Source: an uncultured Tateyamaria sp.
Lineage (GTDB): Bacteria > Pseudomonadota > Alphaproteobacteria > Rhodobacterales > Rhodobacteraceae
Length of the DNA: 64,000 bases
Direction of reading: 5' to 3'
Assembly: GCF_947488715.1 (NCBI RefSeq)
Contig: NZ_CANLAG010000008.1
Location: 62,001 to 126,000, forward strand
The position numbers were made by a program, and so were the translations under genes. This document shows, piece after piece, positions 43,529 through 52,300 of this stretch. Within the stretch, counting starts at the first letter, position 1, and each line of letters begins with the position of its first letter. The notes under the pieces were generated by a model. That model searched no databases. It was given only the letters and a program-made list of their open reading frames with translations, and was not told the DNA's origin.

Positions 43529-44821
43529 ATGACTGCTGCCCCCCTTCCTGCCCTGGATGATATGCGCGTGGCCGTGATCGGGCTGGGCTATGTCGGGCTG
43601 CCGCTGGCTGTGGCCTTTGGTCACCAAAGACACACCGTGGGCTATGATCTGAACGCTGCGCGTGTGGCCGAGTTGGCCGGGGGGAATGACAGCACCGGAG
43701 AGGTCGACGACCTGAGCGGCGCGGCCCATCTGACATTCACCAGTGCGCTGGACGATATCGCGGACTGCAATGTCTACATCGTCGCCGTGCCCACGCCGAT
43801 CGACAACCAGCGCCAGCCGAACCTTGGGCCGTTGCTGTCCGCATCGCGGGCGATTGGGCAGGTGATCAAGCGGGGTGACATCGTCATCTACGAGAGCACC
43901 GTTTATCCGGGTGCTACCGAAGACGATTGTTTGCCGCTGGTCGAGGCGGGATCGGGTCTGGTGCTGAACACCGATTTTTACGCGGGCTACAGCCCGGAGC
44001 GGATCAATCCGGGCGATAAGGAACGGCCACTGACCAAGATCTGCAAAGTCACGTCGGGATCGACCCCGGAGGCAGGCGCGGTCATTGACGCGCTATATCG
44101 CACGATCATCACGGCGGGCACGCATCTGGCCCCATCCATCCGCGTGGCCGAGGCGTCGAAGGTGATCGAGAACACGCAACGGGACGTGTCCATTGCGCTG
44201 ATCAACGAGTTGTCGATCATCTTTTCGCATCTGGGGCTGGATACTGCCGCGGTGCTCGACGCGGCGGCGACCAAGTGGAATTTCAACCGCCTTTCGCCGG
44301 GATTGGTCGGCGGGCACTGCATCGGCGTTGACCCGTATTACCTCGTGCACAAGTCGATCAGTGCGGGGCATATCCCCGACATCATACGCATGGCGCGCGA
44401 GATCAACGACGGGATGGCGCGGCACGCGGTGTCGCTGTTGATCAAGGCGATGATCCGACGTGAGGCGCGCGTGCATGGAGGGCGGATTCTGTTGCTGGGG
44501 ATCACGTTCAAACAGAATTGCGCCGACATTCGCAACACCAAGGTCGTCGACATGCTGGGCGAACTGGACAGCTATGGCCTGACCGTGGACCTGCACGATC
44601 CGTGGGCGGATGCGGACGAAGTGCGCGCGGTGCATGGCATTGACCTGTTGCCGGACATGCCCGTGGCGCAGGGGGCATATGATGCCGTTATCCTCGCGGT
44701 GTCGCATGACAATCTGGTCGCGCTTGGGGCAGATGGTTTGCGGGCGCAATTGACAGAGAACGGTGTCTTTTTCGACATGAAGGCCGTTTTTGATCAGGAC
44801 CAAAGTGATTTGCGTCTGTGA
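43529..44821 (+). CDS. Nucleotide-sugar dehydrogenase (UDP-HexNAc/UDP-glucose dehydrogenase family, TviB/WbpO-like)
   Basis: A 430-residue UDP-sugar dehydrogenase. VAVIGLGYVGLPLAVAFGHQ is the NAD site, IVAVPTPIDNQRQPNLGPLL and YESTVYPGATEDDCLPLVE the family motifs, and LVGGHCIGVDPYYLVHK carries the catalytic cysteine. RINPGDKERPLTKICKVTSG indicates the UDP-N-acetylglucosamine/galactosamine branch. It makes a uronic acid donor for surface polysaccharide. No glycosyltransferases are adjacent, so it is isolated from any polysaccharide cluster here. ATG 43529 is preferred over GTG 43520, which lies in frame 9 bases upstream. Confidence 0.9.
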   Translation: MTAAPLPALDDMRVAVIGLGYVGLPLAVAFGHQRHTVGYDLNAARVAELAGGNDSTGEVDDLSGAAHLTFTSALDDIADCNVYIVAVPTPIDNQRQPNLGPLLSASRAIGQVIKRGDIVIYESTVYPGATEDDCLPLVEAGSGLVLNTDFYAGYSPERINPGDKERPLTKICKVTSGSTPEAGAVIDALYRTIITAGTHLAPSIRVAEASKVIENTQRDVSIALINELSIIFSHLGLDTAAVLDAAATKWNFNRLSPGLVGGHCIGVDPYYLVHKSISAGHIPDIIRMAREINDGMARHAVSLLIKAMIRREARVHGGRILLLGITFKQNCADIRNTKVVDMLGELDSYGLTVDLHDPWADADEVRAVHGIDLLPDMPVAQGAYDAVILAVSHDNLVALGADGLRAQLTENGVFFDMKAVFDQDQSDLRL

Positions 44822-44864
44822 CAGGGTCAAAGGGCTGAAATTGTGATGTGATTTCTGATGCCGC

Positions 44865-44888
44865 ATGTGTCAGTTTCGGCGGACACAT
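44865..44888. promoter_or_regulatory. Inverted repeat ATGTGTC-N10-GACACAT before the Rieske operon
   Basis: Perfect 7-base arms at 44865-44871 and 44882-44888, 10-base spacer, ending 17 bases before the chosen start at 44906. It is a candidate operator or leader hairpin and argues against the in-frame ATG at 44858 as the start. Confidence 0.55.
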
Positions 44889-44905
44889 CAATTCAGGACG
44901 CCTTC

Positions 44906-46516
44906 ATGACACCACACGTCGTTGCCCAACTTTCTGCCCTTCCGGACCGAAGCCCGGCCTATGCCATTGTTGGCGAAGTCGATCTGGTGGTTGTCCGGTT
45001 TGATGACGACATATCGGTGTTCTACGGACGGTGTCTGCACCGCGGGGCGCTGATGTCGGACGGGTTTGTGCGCGGCGATAACCTGATCTGTGGGGTGCAT
45101 GACTGGGACTACCGCCTCGACAGCGGGGTCAGCGAATACGCCAATGACGAGGCGCTGCCCAAGTTCAAAAGCTGGTTGGATGGCGGTGACATCTGTGTCG
45201 ATGCGGACGAAATCAATGCGTGGGGCCACGCCAACCCTCAACCGTTCAACCGCGATGATTACCTGGGTCTTTATGCCGACACGGCGCATGGCACCGAGGA
45301 GGAACCCTATGCCGGGTTGATCCGGCAATACGCCCGCGACGGGTTGTCCAAGACGGGCCACCACGGTGCGGTCGATGCGATGGGCGTGCCGCGCGTGCAA
45401 CTGCCCGATTGGGATGACATTCAGCTGCTGACCGCGCAGCTGCACAAGCCGCCGCTCTTGGACGACGATCCGGTCGGGACAGAAGTGGTGATTGGCCCCA
45501 ACGCGCAGAAACCGCTAAAGCTGGATATCCCGTTGTTCGTGTCCGACATGTCCTATGGCGCGCTGTCGGAGCCGGCCAAGATCGCGCTGGCGCGGGGCGC
45601 CGAACTGGCCGGGACGGGCATCTGTTCGGGCGAGGGCGGGATGCTGCCCGAAGAGCAGGAGGCGAACTCGCGCTACTTCTACGAACTGGCGTCGGCGCGG
45701 TTCGGGTTTTCTTGGGACAAGGTACAGAAGTGCCAGGCGTTCCATTTCAAAGGCGGACAAGGGGCCAAGACGGGCACGGGCGGGCACCTGCCCGGCAACA
45801 AGGTGCATGGCAAGATTGCCGACGTCCGAGGGCTGGACGAGGGCGAAGATGCGATTTCACCGTCGCGGTTCCCGGACTGGACGGACACCGCACAGATCAA
45901 GGATTTCGCGGACGAGGTGCGGGATCGGACAGGGGGTATTCCTGTCGGGTACAAGCTGTCGGCCCAGCATATTGAGAAAGACATCGACGCGGCCCTTGAG
46001 GTCGGCGTCGACTACATCATTCTGGACGGACGTGGCGGGGGAACCGGCGCGGCCCCGATCATCTTCCGCGACAATATCTCGGTGCCGACGATCCCCGCGC
46101 TGGCCCGCGCCCGCGCGCATCTGGACCGGTTGGAGCGGCACGACGTGTCGCTGGTGATCACCGGCGGGTTGCGCAAACCGGCGGATTTCATCAAGGCGCT
46201 GGCGCTGGGTGCGGATGCGGTGGCATTGTCGAACTCGGCCATGCAGGCCATTGGCTGCATCGCGATGCGGGCGTGTCATACCAACAATTGCCCCGTGGGC
46301 ATCGCCAGCCAGAAACCGCATCTGGTCAATCGGCTGGTGGTCGAGAAATCTGCGCGGCAACTGGCCAACTTCTTTGAGGCGTCGACCGAGCTGATGCAGG
46401 TGATGGCGCGGGCCTGTGGCCACGATCACCTGTCGAAATTCAATATCGATGACCTGACCACGTGGAAAAAGGACATGTCCGAAATCTCGGGTGTCCCGTT
46501 TGGAGGTGTAGCATGA
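44906..46516 (+). CDS. Rieske domain fused to glutamate synthase-type FMN/Fe-S domain
   Basis: A 536-residue fusion. Residues 1-95 form a Rieske domain with complete ligands: C43-x-H45 in CLHRGAL and C62-x2-H65 in ICGVHDW. From about residue 150 it is a glutamate synthase FMN-domain barrel: PLFVSDMSYGALSEPAKIAL, CSGEGGMLPEEQ, GGQGAKTGTGGHLPG, DGRGGGTGAAPII and the three-cysteine cluster motif CIAMRACHTNNCPVGIAS. No glutaminase domain is present. ATG 44906 has AGGACG 9 bases upstream and is chosen over 44858. It overlaps the next gene, another Rieske fusion, by ATGA. Electron flow between the Rieske centre, Fe-S cluster and FMN is inferred; reaction unknown. Confidence 0.85.
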   Translation: MTPHVVAQLSALPDRSPAYAIVGEVDLVVVRFDDDISVFYGRCLHRGALMSDGFVRGDNLICGVHDWDYRLDSGVSEYANDEALPKFKSWLDGGDICVDADEINAWGHANPQPFNRDDYLGLYADTAHGTEEEPYAGLIRQYARDGLSKTGHHGAVDAMGVPRVQLPDWDDIQLLTAQLHKPPLLDDDPVGTEVVIGPNAQKPLKLDIPLFVSDMSYGALSEPAKIALARGAELAGTGICSGEGGMLPEEQEANSRYFYELASARFGFSWDKVQKCQAFHFKGGQGAKTGTGGHLPGNKVHGKIADVRGLDEGEDAISPSRFPDWTDTAQIKDFADEVRDRTGGIPVGYKLSAQHIEKDIDAALEVGVDYIILDGRGGGTGAAPIIFRDNISVPTIPALARARAHLDRLERHDVSLVITGGLRKPADFIKALALGADAVALSNSAMQAIGCIAMRACHTNNCPVGIASQKPHLVNRLVVEKSARQLANFFEASTELMQVMARACGHDHLSKFNIDDLTTWKKDMSEISGVPFGGVA

Positions 46517-48486
46517 CCGATCAACTCGACTGGATCCGCGTGGGTCAAACCGGCGACCTGCCCGAAGGCCGCGTGAAAACCGTGACGGCGCGTACTGTGT
46601 CCATCTGTCTGTCGCATTTCGACGGGCAATGGGCTGCGATGGACAACCACTGCCCGCACCAGCGTGGACCCTTGGGCGAGGGGTCGATCGAAGTTGGCGA
46701 AGAAGGCAAATGCTGGATCCGTTGCCCGTGGCACGGCTGGGATTTTGATCCGCTGACAGGGGCGCCTCCGGGCGGGCATGAGGATACGGGTCAGAAGATC
46801 TATCCGCTCAAGATCGAGGGCGACGAGATTTTTGTGGGCCTTGAGCCCGAGCCGCCGCATGAGCGCACCGTGTCCGACCAGATGGCCGAGAGCATGGTGA
46901 ACTGGGGCATCAAGCACGTGTTCGGCATGGTCGGCCACTCGAACCTCGGCCTGGCGGATGCGATCCGTATGCGGGTCGAGGCGGGCGAGATGAAGTATGT
47001 GGGCATCCGGCACGAAGGGGCCGCCGCCTTTGCCGCATCGGCCTATGGCAAGCTGACGGGGCATCCCGCGGGCTGTCTGACCATTGCGGGGCCGGGGGCG
47101 ACCAACCTGCTCACCGGACTCTGGGATGCCAAGGTGGACCGCGCGCCGGTGCTGGCGCTGACCGGGCAGGTACAAACGCAGGTCTTTGGCCCCGGTGCGT
47201 TCCAGGACATCGATCTGGCGTCGGCCTTTGATGCGGTCAGCCGATTCAGCCAGACGGTGCTGAGCACGTCGAAACATTCTGAACTGGTGTCGCTGGCGAT
47301 GAAGAACGCGCTGGTCGAGCGAGACGTGTCGCACCTGATCTTTCCTGATGACATGCAGACCAACGCGTCGGACGCGCCCGCATCGGCGCCGGATGGGCGT
47401 ATGGGCCGCGCGGTGGTCAAGCCGTCGGACGATGATGTTGCCGATGCGCTCAAGATGCTGAACGGGGCCAAGCGGCCTATTCTGGTGATCGGCCACGGCG
47501 CTTGGGATCATATGGAGGCCATCGAGAAACTGGCCGTGGATCTGGGCGCGCCCGTGCTGACCACGTTCAAGGGCAAGGGGCTGATCGCGGATGATCACCC
47601 CAACGCCGCCGGTGTGCTGGGCCGTTCCGGTACGCCGATTGCGTCGTGGTTCATGAACGAGGCGGACCTGATCCTGACCCTTGGCACGTCGTTCTCAAAC
47701 CACACAGGGATCGAGCCATCCAAGCCGATCATCCAGGTGGATTTTGAACGGATGCAACTGGGCAAGTTCCACCCCGTCGACCTGCCCATCTGGGCCGAGA
47801 TCGGCGCGTTCTGCGATGCGATCAAGGGCGGGTTGTCCCGACCCGCCGATGCGCCAGACCAAATCGCCGAACTGGCGGGCCGCTGGGACATCTGGCGGCG
47901 CGAGAAACGCTCCCGCATGGAGGAGGAAACGGCCAAGGGCATCCACGCCTTTGCCATCTTTGACGCGCTCAGCCGCGTGGCTCCGGCGGATGCGATCATC
48001 GCTGTGGACGTGGGCAATAACACCTACTCCTTTGGCCGCTATTTCGAAACCAAGGGCCAGCGCGTGCTGATGTCAGGATATCTCGGATCCATTGGTTTCG
48101 GCCTGCCTGCGGCCATGGGTGCGTGGGCGGCGACACAGGATTTCGACTGGCTCAAGGGCCGCAAGATCATCTCGATCTCGGGTGACGGTGGCTTTGGTCA
48201 ATACGCGATGGAACTGACCACGGCTGTCAAATACGGCATGGATATCACCCATGTCCTCTTGCACAACGGCGAGCTGGGCAAGATCACCAAAGAGCAGAAA
48301 TCCGGCGAATGGCCGGTGTGGGAAACGTCCCTGCACAACCCGTCCTTTGCCGCCTTTGCCAAGATTTGCGGCGCGCATGGGGAAAAGGTCGTGTCGTCGG
48401 ATGCGATCCAAGCCGCGTTGCAAAAAGCGTTGGACGTCGATGGCCCGGCGCTTGTCGAAATCATGACAGATGCAGAGCTGGTGTAG
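46513..48486 (+). CDS. Rieske domain fused to pyruvate-oxidase-like ThDP enzyme
   Basis: A 657-residue fusion. Residues 1-112 are a Rieske domain with C47-x-H49 (NHCPHQRGPLG) and C71-x2-H74 (RCPWHGWDFDP). The rest is a complete ThDP-dependent enzyme resembling PoxB/acetolactate synthase: catalytic Glu168 in GIRHEGAAAFAASAYG, GPGATNLLTGLWDAKVDRAP, a central domain, and the cofactor motif GDGGFGQY (557) to N585 in LLHN. It would decarboxylate a 2-ketoacid and pass electrons or carbanion to an acceptor. It is translationally coupled to the Rieske-FMN gene. A hairpin follows. Substrate unknown. Confidence 0.87.
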   Translation: MTDQLDWIRVGQTGDLPEGRVKTVTARTVSICLSHFDGQWAAMDNHCPHQRGPLGEGSIEVGEEGKCWIRCPWHGWDFDPLTGAPPGGHEDTGQKIYPLKIEGDEIFVGLEPEPPHERTVSDQMAESMVNWGIKHVFGMVGHSNLGLADAIRMRVEAGEMKYVGIRHEGAAAFAASAYGKLTGHPAGCLTIAGPGATNLLTGLWDAKVDRAPVLALTGQVQTQVFGPGAFQDIDLASAFDAVSRFSQTVLSTSKHSELVSLAMKNALVERDVSHLIFPDDMQTNASDAPASAPDGRMGRAVVKPSDDDVADALKMLNGAKRPILVIGHGAWDHMEAIEKLAVDLGAPVLTTFKGKGLIADDHPNAAGVLGRSGTPIASWFMNEADLILTLGTSFSNHTGIEPSKPIIQVDFERMQLGKFHPVDLPIWAEIGAFCDAIKGGLSRPADAPDQIAELAGRWDIWRREKRSRMEEETAKGIHAFAIFDALSRVAPADAIIAVDVGNNTYSFGRYFETKGQRVLMSGYLGSIGFGLPAAMGAWAATQDFDWLKGRKIISISGDGGFGQYAMELTTAVKYGMDITHVLLHNGELGKITKEQKSGEWPVWETSLHNPSFAAFAKICGAHGEKVVSSDAIQAALQKALDVDGPALVEIMTDAELV

Positions 48487-48507
48487 GGTGCGCATTCACT
48501 GCGCACC
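48487..48507. terminator. Bidirectional hairpin GGTGCGCA/TGCGCACC
   Basis: An 8-bp perfect stem (48487-48494 with 48500-48507) and a 5-base loop between the convergent Rieske-ThDP and pxpA genes, starting right after the stop codon. It has the same stem sequence family as the hairpin at 16619-16639. Confidence 0.65.
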
Positions 48508-48516
48508 TCTGTGATC

Positions 48517-49284
48517 TCAACCGGTGCGCCCGTCAAAGGTGCGCACCGCGATCCCTTCGGCCTCGAGCGTGCGGCGGACGCTTGCGGCGATGTCCACGGC
48601 CTCAGGGGTGTCGCCGTGACAGCAGATGCTGTCGATGGGCGTGTCGATCCGGGTGCCGTCTTCGGTGATGATCGCCTGTGCCTTGACCATTTCGACCATC
48701 CGTTTGCCTGCAAGTTCCGCGTCGTGGATGACCGCGCCCGGCAACCGACGATCCACAAGGGTTGCATCAGAGTTATAGGCCCGGTCGGCAAAAATCTCGC
48801 AGGCAAATGCCGCGCCAAGGCTGCGTGCCGCACGTTCCTGTGCCGTGGCGGCCAACACCATCAGGATCGCGCCGGGATGTGCAGATAGCGCGGCTTCGTA
48901 GCAGGCGCGCGCCATCTCTTCGTTTTCCGAGGTCATGTTGCCAAGAGCACCGTGCAGCTTGATATGCCGGACCTCGGCACCCAGCGCACGGGCCATCCCC
49001 AGTGTGGCGCCAACCTGGCATCGGATCGAGTTTTGCAGTGACGCAATCGGCATGTCGATCCGGCGACGGCCAAAGCCCTGGATGTCCGCAAAACCGGGAT
49101 GCGACCCGACGCCGACACCGTTTTCGATTGCCATCGACATGGTGCTCGCCATCACGTCGGGGTCCCCGGCATGCGCACCACAAGCAATATTCGCGGACGT
49201 CACCGTTTTGAGCAACGCCGCGTCATCCCCCATCTTCCAGGGGCCAAAGCTTTCGCCCATATCCGCGTTCAGATCGACCTGCAT
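48517..49284 (-). CDS. pxpA: 5-oxoprolinase subunit A (LamB/YcsF family)
   Basis: A 255-residue LamB/YcsF protein. MQVDLNADMGESFGPWKMGD, SANIACGAHAGDPDVMASTM, GVGSHPGFADIQGFGRRRID, VRHIKLHGALGNM and SICCHGDTPEAVDIA are diagnostic. With PxpB and PxpC it forms the ATP-dependent prokaryotic 5-oxoprolinase, opening pyroglutamate to glutamate in the cytoplasm. The start at 49284 matches the family exactly; an open frame to 49335 adds an unconserved lead. It is the third gene of a pxpB-pxpC-pxpA order, 4 bp after pxpC. Confidence 0.96.
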   Translation of the reverse strand: MQVDLNADMGESFGPWKMGDDAALLKTVTSANIACGAHAGDPDVMASTMSMAIENGVGVGSHPGFADIQGFGRRRIDMPIASLQNSIRCQVGATLGMARALGAEVRHIKLHGALGNMTSENEEMARACYEAALSAHPGAILMVLAATAQERAARSLGAAFACEIFADRAYNSDATLVDRRLPGAVIHDAELAGKRMVEMVKAQAIITEDGTRIDTPIDSICCHGDTPEAVDIAASVRRTLEAEGIAVRTFDGRTG

Positions 49285-49288
49285 ATGT

Positions 49289-50311
49289 TCATCCTTCGTC
49301 AAGTGGCGCGTCAGCGGCGGATACAACACCGCCAATCAATTGATAGGACAGCAAATCCTGCATCGTGGCAGGATCCCGGACCAAAGGTGCAACCTGTTGC
49401 GACAGCTTGCGTTCCTCGGCGGTGGCGCGGGCCTGTTGTGCGGCCCCTTCCTCAAGCGTCAGGAAGGTAAATCGAATTTCAGCACCCGCGGGTGCCTGCG
49501 CGATGCGGGGCAAATCACAGGGCAATACCGTTCCGATGCGTGGATAACCCCCGGTGGTCTGGCTTTCGGCCATCAAGACAAACGGGGTGCCGTCGCCAGT
49601 GACCTGAATGTCGCCCGGCACAATCACTTCGCTGACGATGCTGAGCGCCTTGGGGTTAGAGAACCCTTCGCCGTCGCTGTCCATGCGCACGCCCTGGCGA
49701 TTGGCGCGCGGGTCTCTGCGGAACGTAGTGTCTTCGAACCGCGCGCGGATGGCGGGGTCAAAGTCCTCGGTTTGCATGCTGGGTACAATGCGCACCGTCC
49801 CGCCGGTGAACCGTGCATCGGGCGTCAAAGTCATGCCGGTGTCCCGGCCCTTGTCTGCGCCAATGGCGAGCGTGTTACCTGTGCTGACAAGAGCGCCCAG
49901 GCCGACCGATTGATGCGTTGCACGTGACCCCAGCGCGGCATCCGTCGCGAACCCGCCGCCGACATGCAGGTATCCATAGGTCCCCGACCGCGTTGGCCCG
50001 ATCACCAGTTTCGCACCTTTTGGCACCAAGTGGCTTGCGTTCCAGGCTGCCGTCTCGCCGTCAATTTGCGCGGTCATCACAGCCCCGGTCAGGGCGATGC
50101 GGATGTCCTCGGTGGCTTCGAACGTGCCGCCGGTCCCGACCATTTCCAGAACGGCACACTCGACGCTCTGGCGCAACAGGGCCGCCCCCTCGTGAACGGC
50201 GCGCAGATCGGCGGCCCCTCCTTGGGTCAGGCCCATAGCGAGGTAACCGGGACGACCAAGATCCTGTACCGCGACGCCCGGACCCGCGTGATGTACGATC
50301 AGCGCCCTCAT
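49289..50311 (-). CDS. pxpC: 5-oxoprolinase subunit C (biotin-dependent carboxylase-like, KipA)
   Basis: A 340-residue PxpC/KipA protein. ALIVHHAGPGVAVQDLGRPG and YLAMGLTQGGAADLRAV are the N-terminal signature; LTGAVMTAQIDGE, GYLHVGGGFAT, LGSRATHQSVGLG and the C-terminal MAESQTTGGYPRIGTVLPCD with LPRIAQAPAGAEIRF complete the cyclophilin-like fold. It pairs with PxpB to phosphorylate or activate 5-oxoproline. Its start overlaps the pxpB stop by four bases (ATGA). Length is normal. Confidence 0.95.
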   Translation of the reverse strand: MRALIVHHAGPGVAVQDLGRPGYLAMGLTQGGAADLRAVHEGAALLRQSVECAVLEMVGTGGTFEATEDIRIALTGAVMTAQIDGETAAWNASHLVPKGAKLVIGPTRSGTYGYLHVGGGFATDAALGSRATHQSVGLGALVSTGNTLAIGADKGRDTGMTLTPDARFTGGTVRIVPSMQTEDFDPAIRARFEDTTFRRDPRANRQGVRMDSDGEGFSNPKALSIVSEVIVPGDIQVTGDGTPFVLMAESQTTGGYPRIGTVLPCDLPRIAQAPAGAEIRFTFLTLEEGAAQQARATAEERKLSQQVAPLVRDPATMQDLLSYQLIGGVVSAADAPLDEG

Positions 50312-51054
50312 GCCAGCACCTCTTGCACAGCACCGCCCGCACCGTCGCTATTGTGCGCCTCGATCCGGGCCAGTTCAGCTTCGGACACATCGGTGAACTG
50401 GATTTCGTCACCGGGGGAGAGCGGAAAAGGGGTCGCGCCGTTAGGCCGGAAACAGGCGAATGCGGTCTGGCCAACATGGCGCCACCCGGTTGGCGTATCT
50501 TTGGCAAAGAGGCAAACCTGGCGCACAGCGGCAACGAGCGCACCAGCCGGTACGTTGGGGGTTAGCCCGACTTGGCGCGGAATGTTCCACGCCTCGCCCA
50601 ATGTTCCAAGGTACGGTTGACCCGGCGCAAAACCAAGCGTCAGAACCCGCAGTCGCGCCGCTGTCAAATCGGCCAGCGCCTGCGCTTCGTCCAGTCCGGC
50701 GGCCTCTGCGGCTTCGGCCAGTTGCGGCGCGCGGCTGCCACCAAAGGCGGCGGGAATGGTCCACAGCGAGCGACCGGCGGGCAAGGGCGCATTGCTCCAG
50801 TCCTGACCGGCCAACATGTCCGCCAGTTGATCACGTATGCCGTCAAACCGATGCTCTGCCAGATCGACGCGAAAGAACGCGGATACCAACGTGCTGCTGC
50901 TTTCCGTCACCTCGGTCCAACCCTGATCATCAACAGCGCCGCGGAATGCGATGGCGGCACGATTGGCCGCGTCCGTTGCCCGTTCACCAAAGGTGACAAG
51001 CACGCCATTCAGCCCAACGGACTGGATCTTGGGGGTGTAGGTTGGGTTAGTCAT
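50308..51054 (-). CDS. pxpB: 5-oxoprolinase subunit B (KipI-like)
   Basis: A 248-residue PxpB/KipI protein. GLNGVLVTFGERATDAANRA, the central VESSSTLVSAFFRVD-type strand, and LTLGFAPGQPYLGTLGEAWN with PRQVGLTPNVPAGALVAAV are typical, as is GWRHVGQTAFACFRPN near the C-terminus. It is first in the pxpBCA set. The ycaQ-like gene ends 39 bp upstream on the same strand, so these genes may be transcribed from the LacI gene's promoter. Confidence 0.94.
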   Translation of the reverse strand: MTNPTYTPKIQSVGLNGVLVTFGERATDAANRAAIAFRGAVDDQGWTEVTESSSTLVSAFFRVDLAEHRFDGIRDQLADMLAGQDWSNAPLPAGRSLWTIPAAFGGSRAPQLAEAAEAAGLDEAQALADLTAARLRVLTLGFAPGQPYLGTLGEAWNIPRQVGLTPNVPAGALVAAVRQVCLFAKDTPTGWRHVGQTAFACFRPNGATPFPLSPGDEIQFTDVSEAELARIEAHNSDGAGGAVQEVLA

Positions 51055-51093
51055 GCGCGCAGCCTAGCGTTTCTTTTGCCGGGTGCAATCGGA

Positions 51094-52296
51094 CTAAACC
51101 GGTGTGCGCAACCAATTGTCGTCAAAGGCTGTTTGCGTGACCCCGGCCAATCGCTTCACCCGCTCCAACTCGACTTCCAACGCGGCTTGCCGTCTTTTGC
51201 CCCATCGCACTTTGTGTTCCGGCCAGAGCGCGCGGACCCGCAGAGTGTCTTCGTTGCGGAACGCTTTCATGTCGATCCGTCCAACCAGTCGGTCGCCTTC
51301 CATCAGTGGAAAGACATAGTACCCATAGGTGCGTTTCGGCTCGGGGACAAAAATCTCGATACGGTATGCGAACCCAAAGAGCCGTTCCGCCCGTTTCCGG
51401 TCGCGCAGTGCAGGATCAAAGGGGCTGAGAACACGCAGACGGCTGGTTGGTGCAATGTGCAGCGCGGGATCATCCGGCAAGTTCGGCCACGCAAAGGCAG
51501 GGCGCACTGACCCATCCACCCCAGTGATGCCCACCTGAATGATACGCCCTTGATCAAGGGCCGCAGTGCACCACGCCTTCGCCTCTGCTGGTGAAATATG
51601 GTCCCAGAATGCGGCAAGCTCTCCGTGGGTGGCAGAACCCAAACGGTCAAGCGCCTCGCGGCAGCACCAGTCGATGCTTTCTTCGGTGTCGGGTGCATTG
51701 CCTTGGGTCGTGCGGTCCAGCACCCGCTCTGTCAGGTCATAGTATTTCTGAAACCCTTCGCGGCGGACCACCTGCAACGCGCCGCTGCGCCACAGATACT
51801 CCAGTGCGGTTTTCGAGGGATGCCAGTCCCACCATCCGCCCGAGCCGCGCTTTTCGCCTTCGCCCACATCGCCGGAACAACAGGGGCCATGATCGCGAAT
51901 TTGGTCCAGAACGGGTTGGAATTTGGCCTCGAACCCTTCCCGCCGCCATTCTGACCATTTCTCGCGCAGACGTGCGGCATCCCGTTCGCGGCGCAAATGC
52001 CAATAGGGGTAGAATTTGAGCGGAACTATCGCGGCATCATGGGTCCAGTGTTCGAACAGGCCCCGGTCATGTTCATAGAGCCGTTTGAGCGCCTTGGGTC
52101 GGTAACGCGGCCTGCGCGAGAACAGGATCATGTCATGCGCGCGCGCCACTGTGTTGATGCTGTCCAGTTGGACAAAACCCAACCGCTCAATCAGGTCCAG
52201 CAGTGCGCCACCGTTTGCGGGTCCCTGTGGCGTTTCCGACAAGGCGTGCCGATCCAGAAACACGCGCCGCGCGGCTTGGTTCGACAGGATGAACAT
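51094..52296 (-). CDS. YcaQ/AlkX-family DNA glycosylase (winged-helix, interstrand-crosslink type)
   Basis: A 400-residue HTH_42 protein. GFVQLDSINTVARAHDMILF contains the Q-x-D motif that is catalytic in E. coli YcaQ, which unhooks DNA interstrand crosslinks. FEHWTHDAAIVPLKFYPYW, WDWHPSKTALEYLWRSGALQ (winged helix) and LSPFDPALRDRKRAERLFGF with TYGYYVFPLMEGDRLVGRID are family blocks. The start at MFILSNQAARRVFLDRHAL (52296) matches the family; the longer frame to 52335 crosses into the LacI gene. It lies 4 bp after the LacI gene, an unusual partner for a repair enzyme. Confidence 0.88.
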   Translation of the reverse strand: MFILSNQAARRVFLDRHALSETPQGPANGGALLDLIERLGFVQLDSINTVARAHDMILFSRRPRYRPKALKRLYEHDRGLFEHWTHDAAIVPLKFYPYWHLRRERDAARLREKWSEWRREGFEAKFQPVLDQIRDHGPCCSGDVGEGEKRGSGGWWDWHPSKTALEYLWRSGALQVVRREGFQKYYDLTERVLDRTTQGNAPDTEESIDWCCREALDRLGSATHGELAAFWDHISPAEAKAWCTAALDQGRIIQVGITGVDGSVRPAFAWPNLPDDPALHIAPTSRLRVLSPFDPALRDRKRAERLFGFAYRIEIFVPEPKRTYGYYVFPLMEGDRLVGRIDMKAFRNEDTLRVRALWPEHKVRWGKRRQAALEVELERVKRLAGVTQTAFDDNWLRTPV

Positions 52297-52300
52297 CGGC

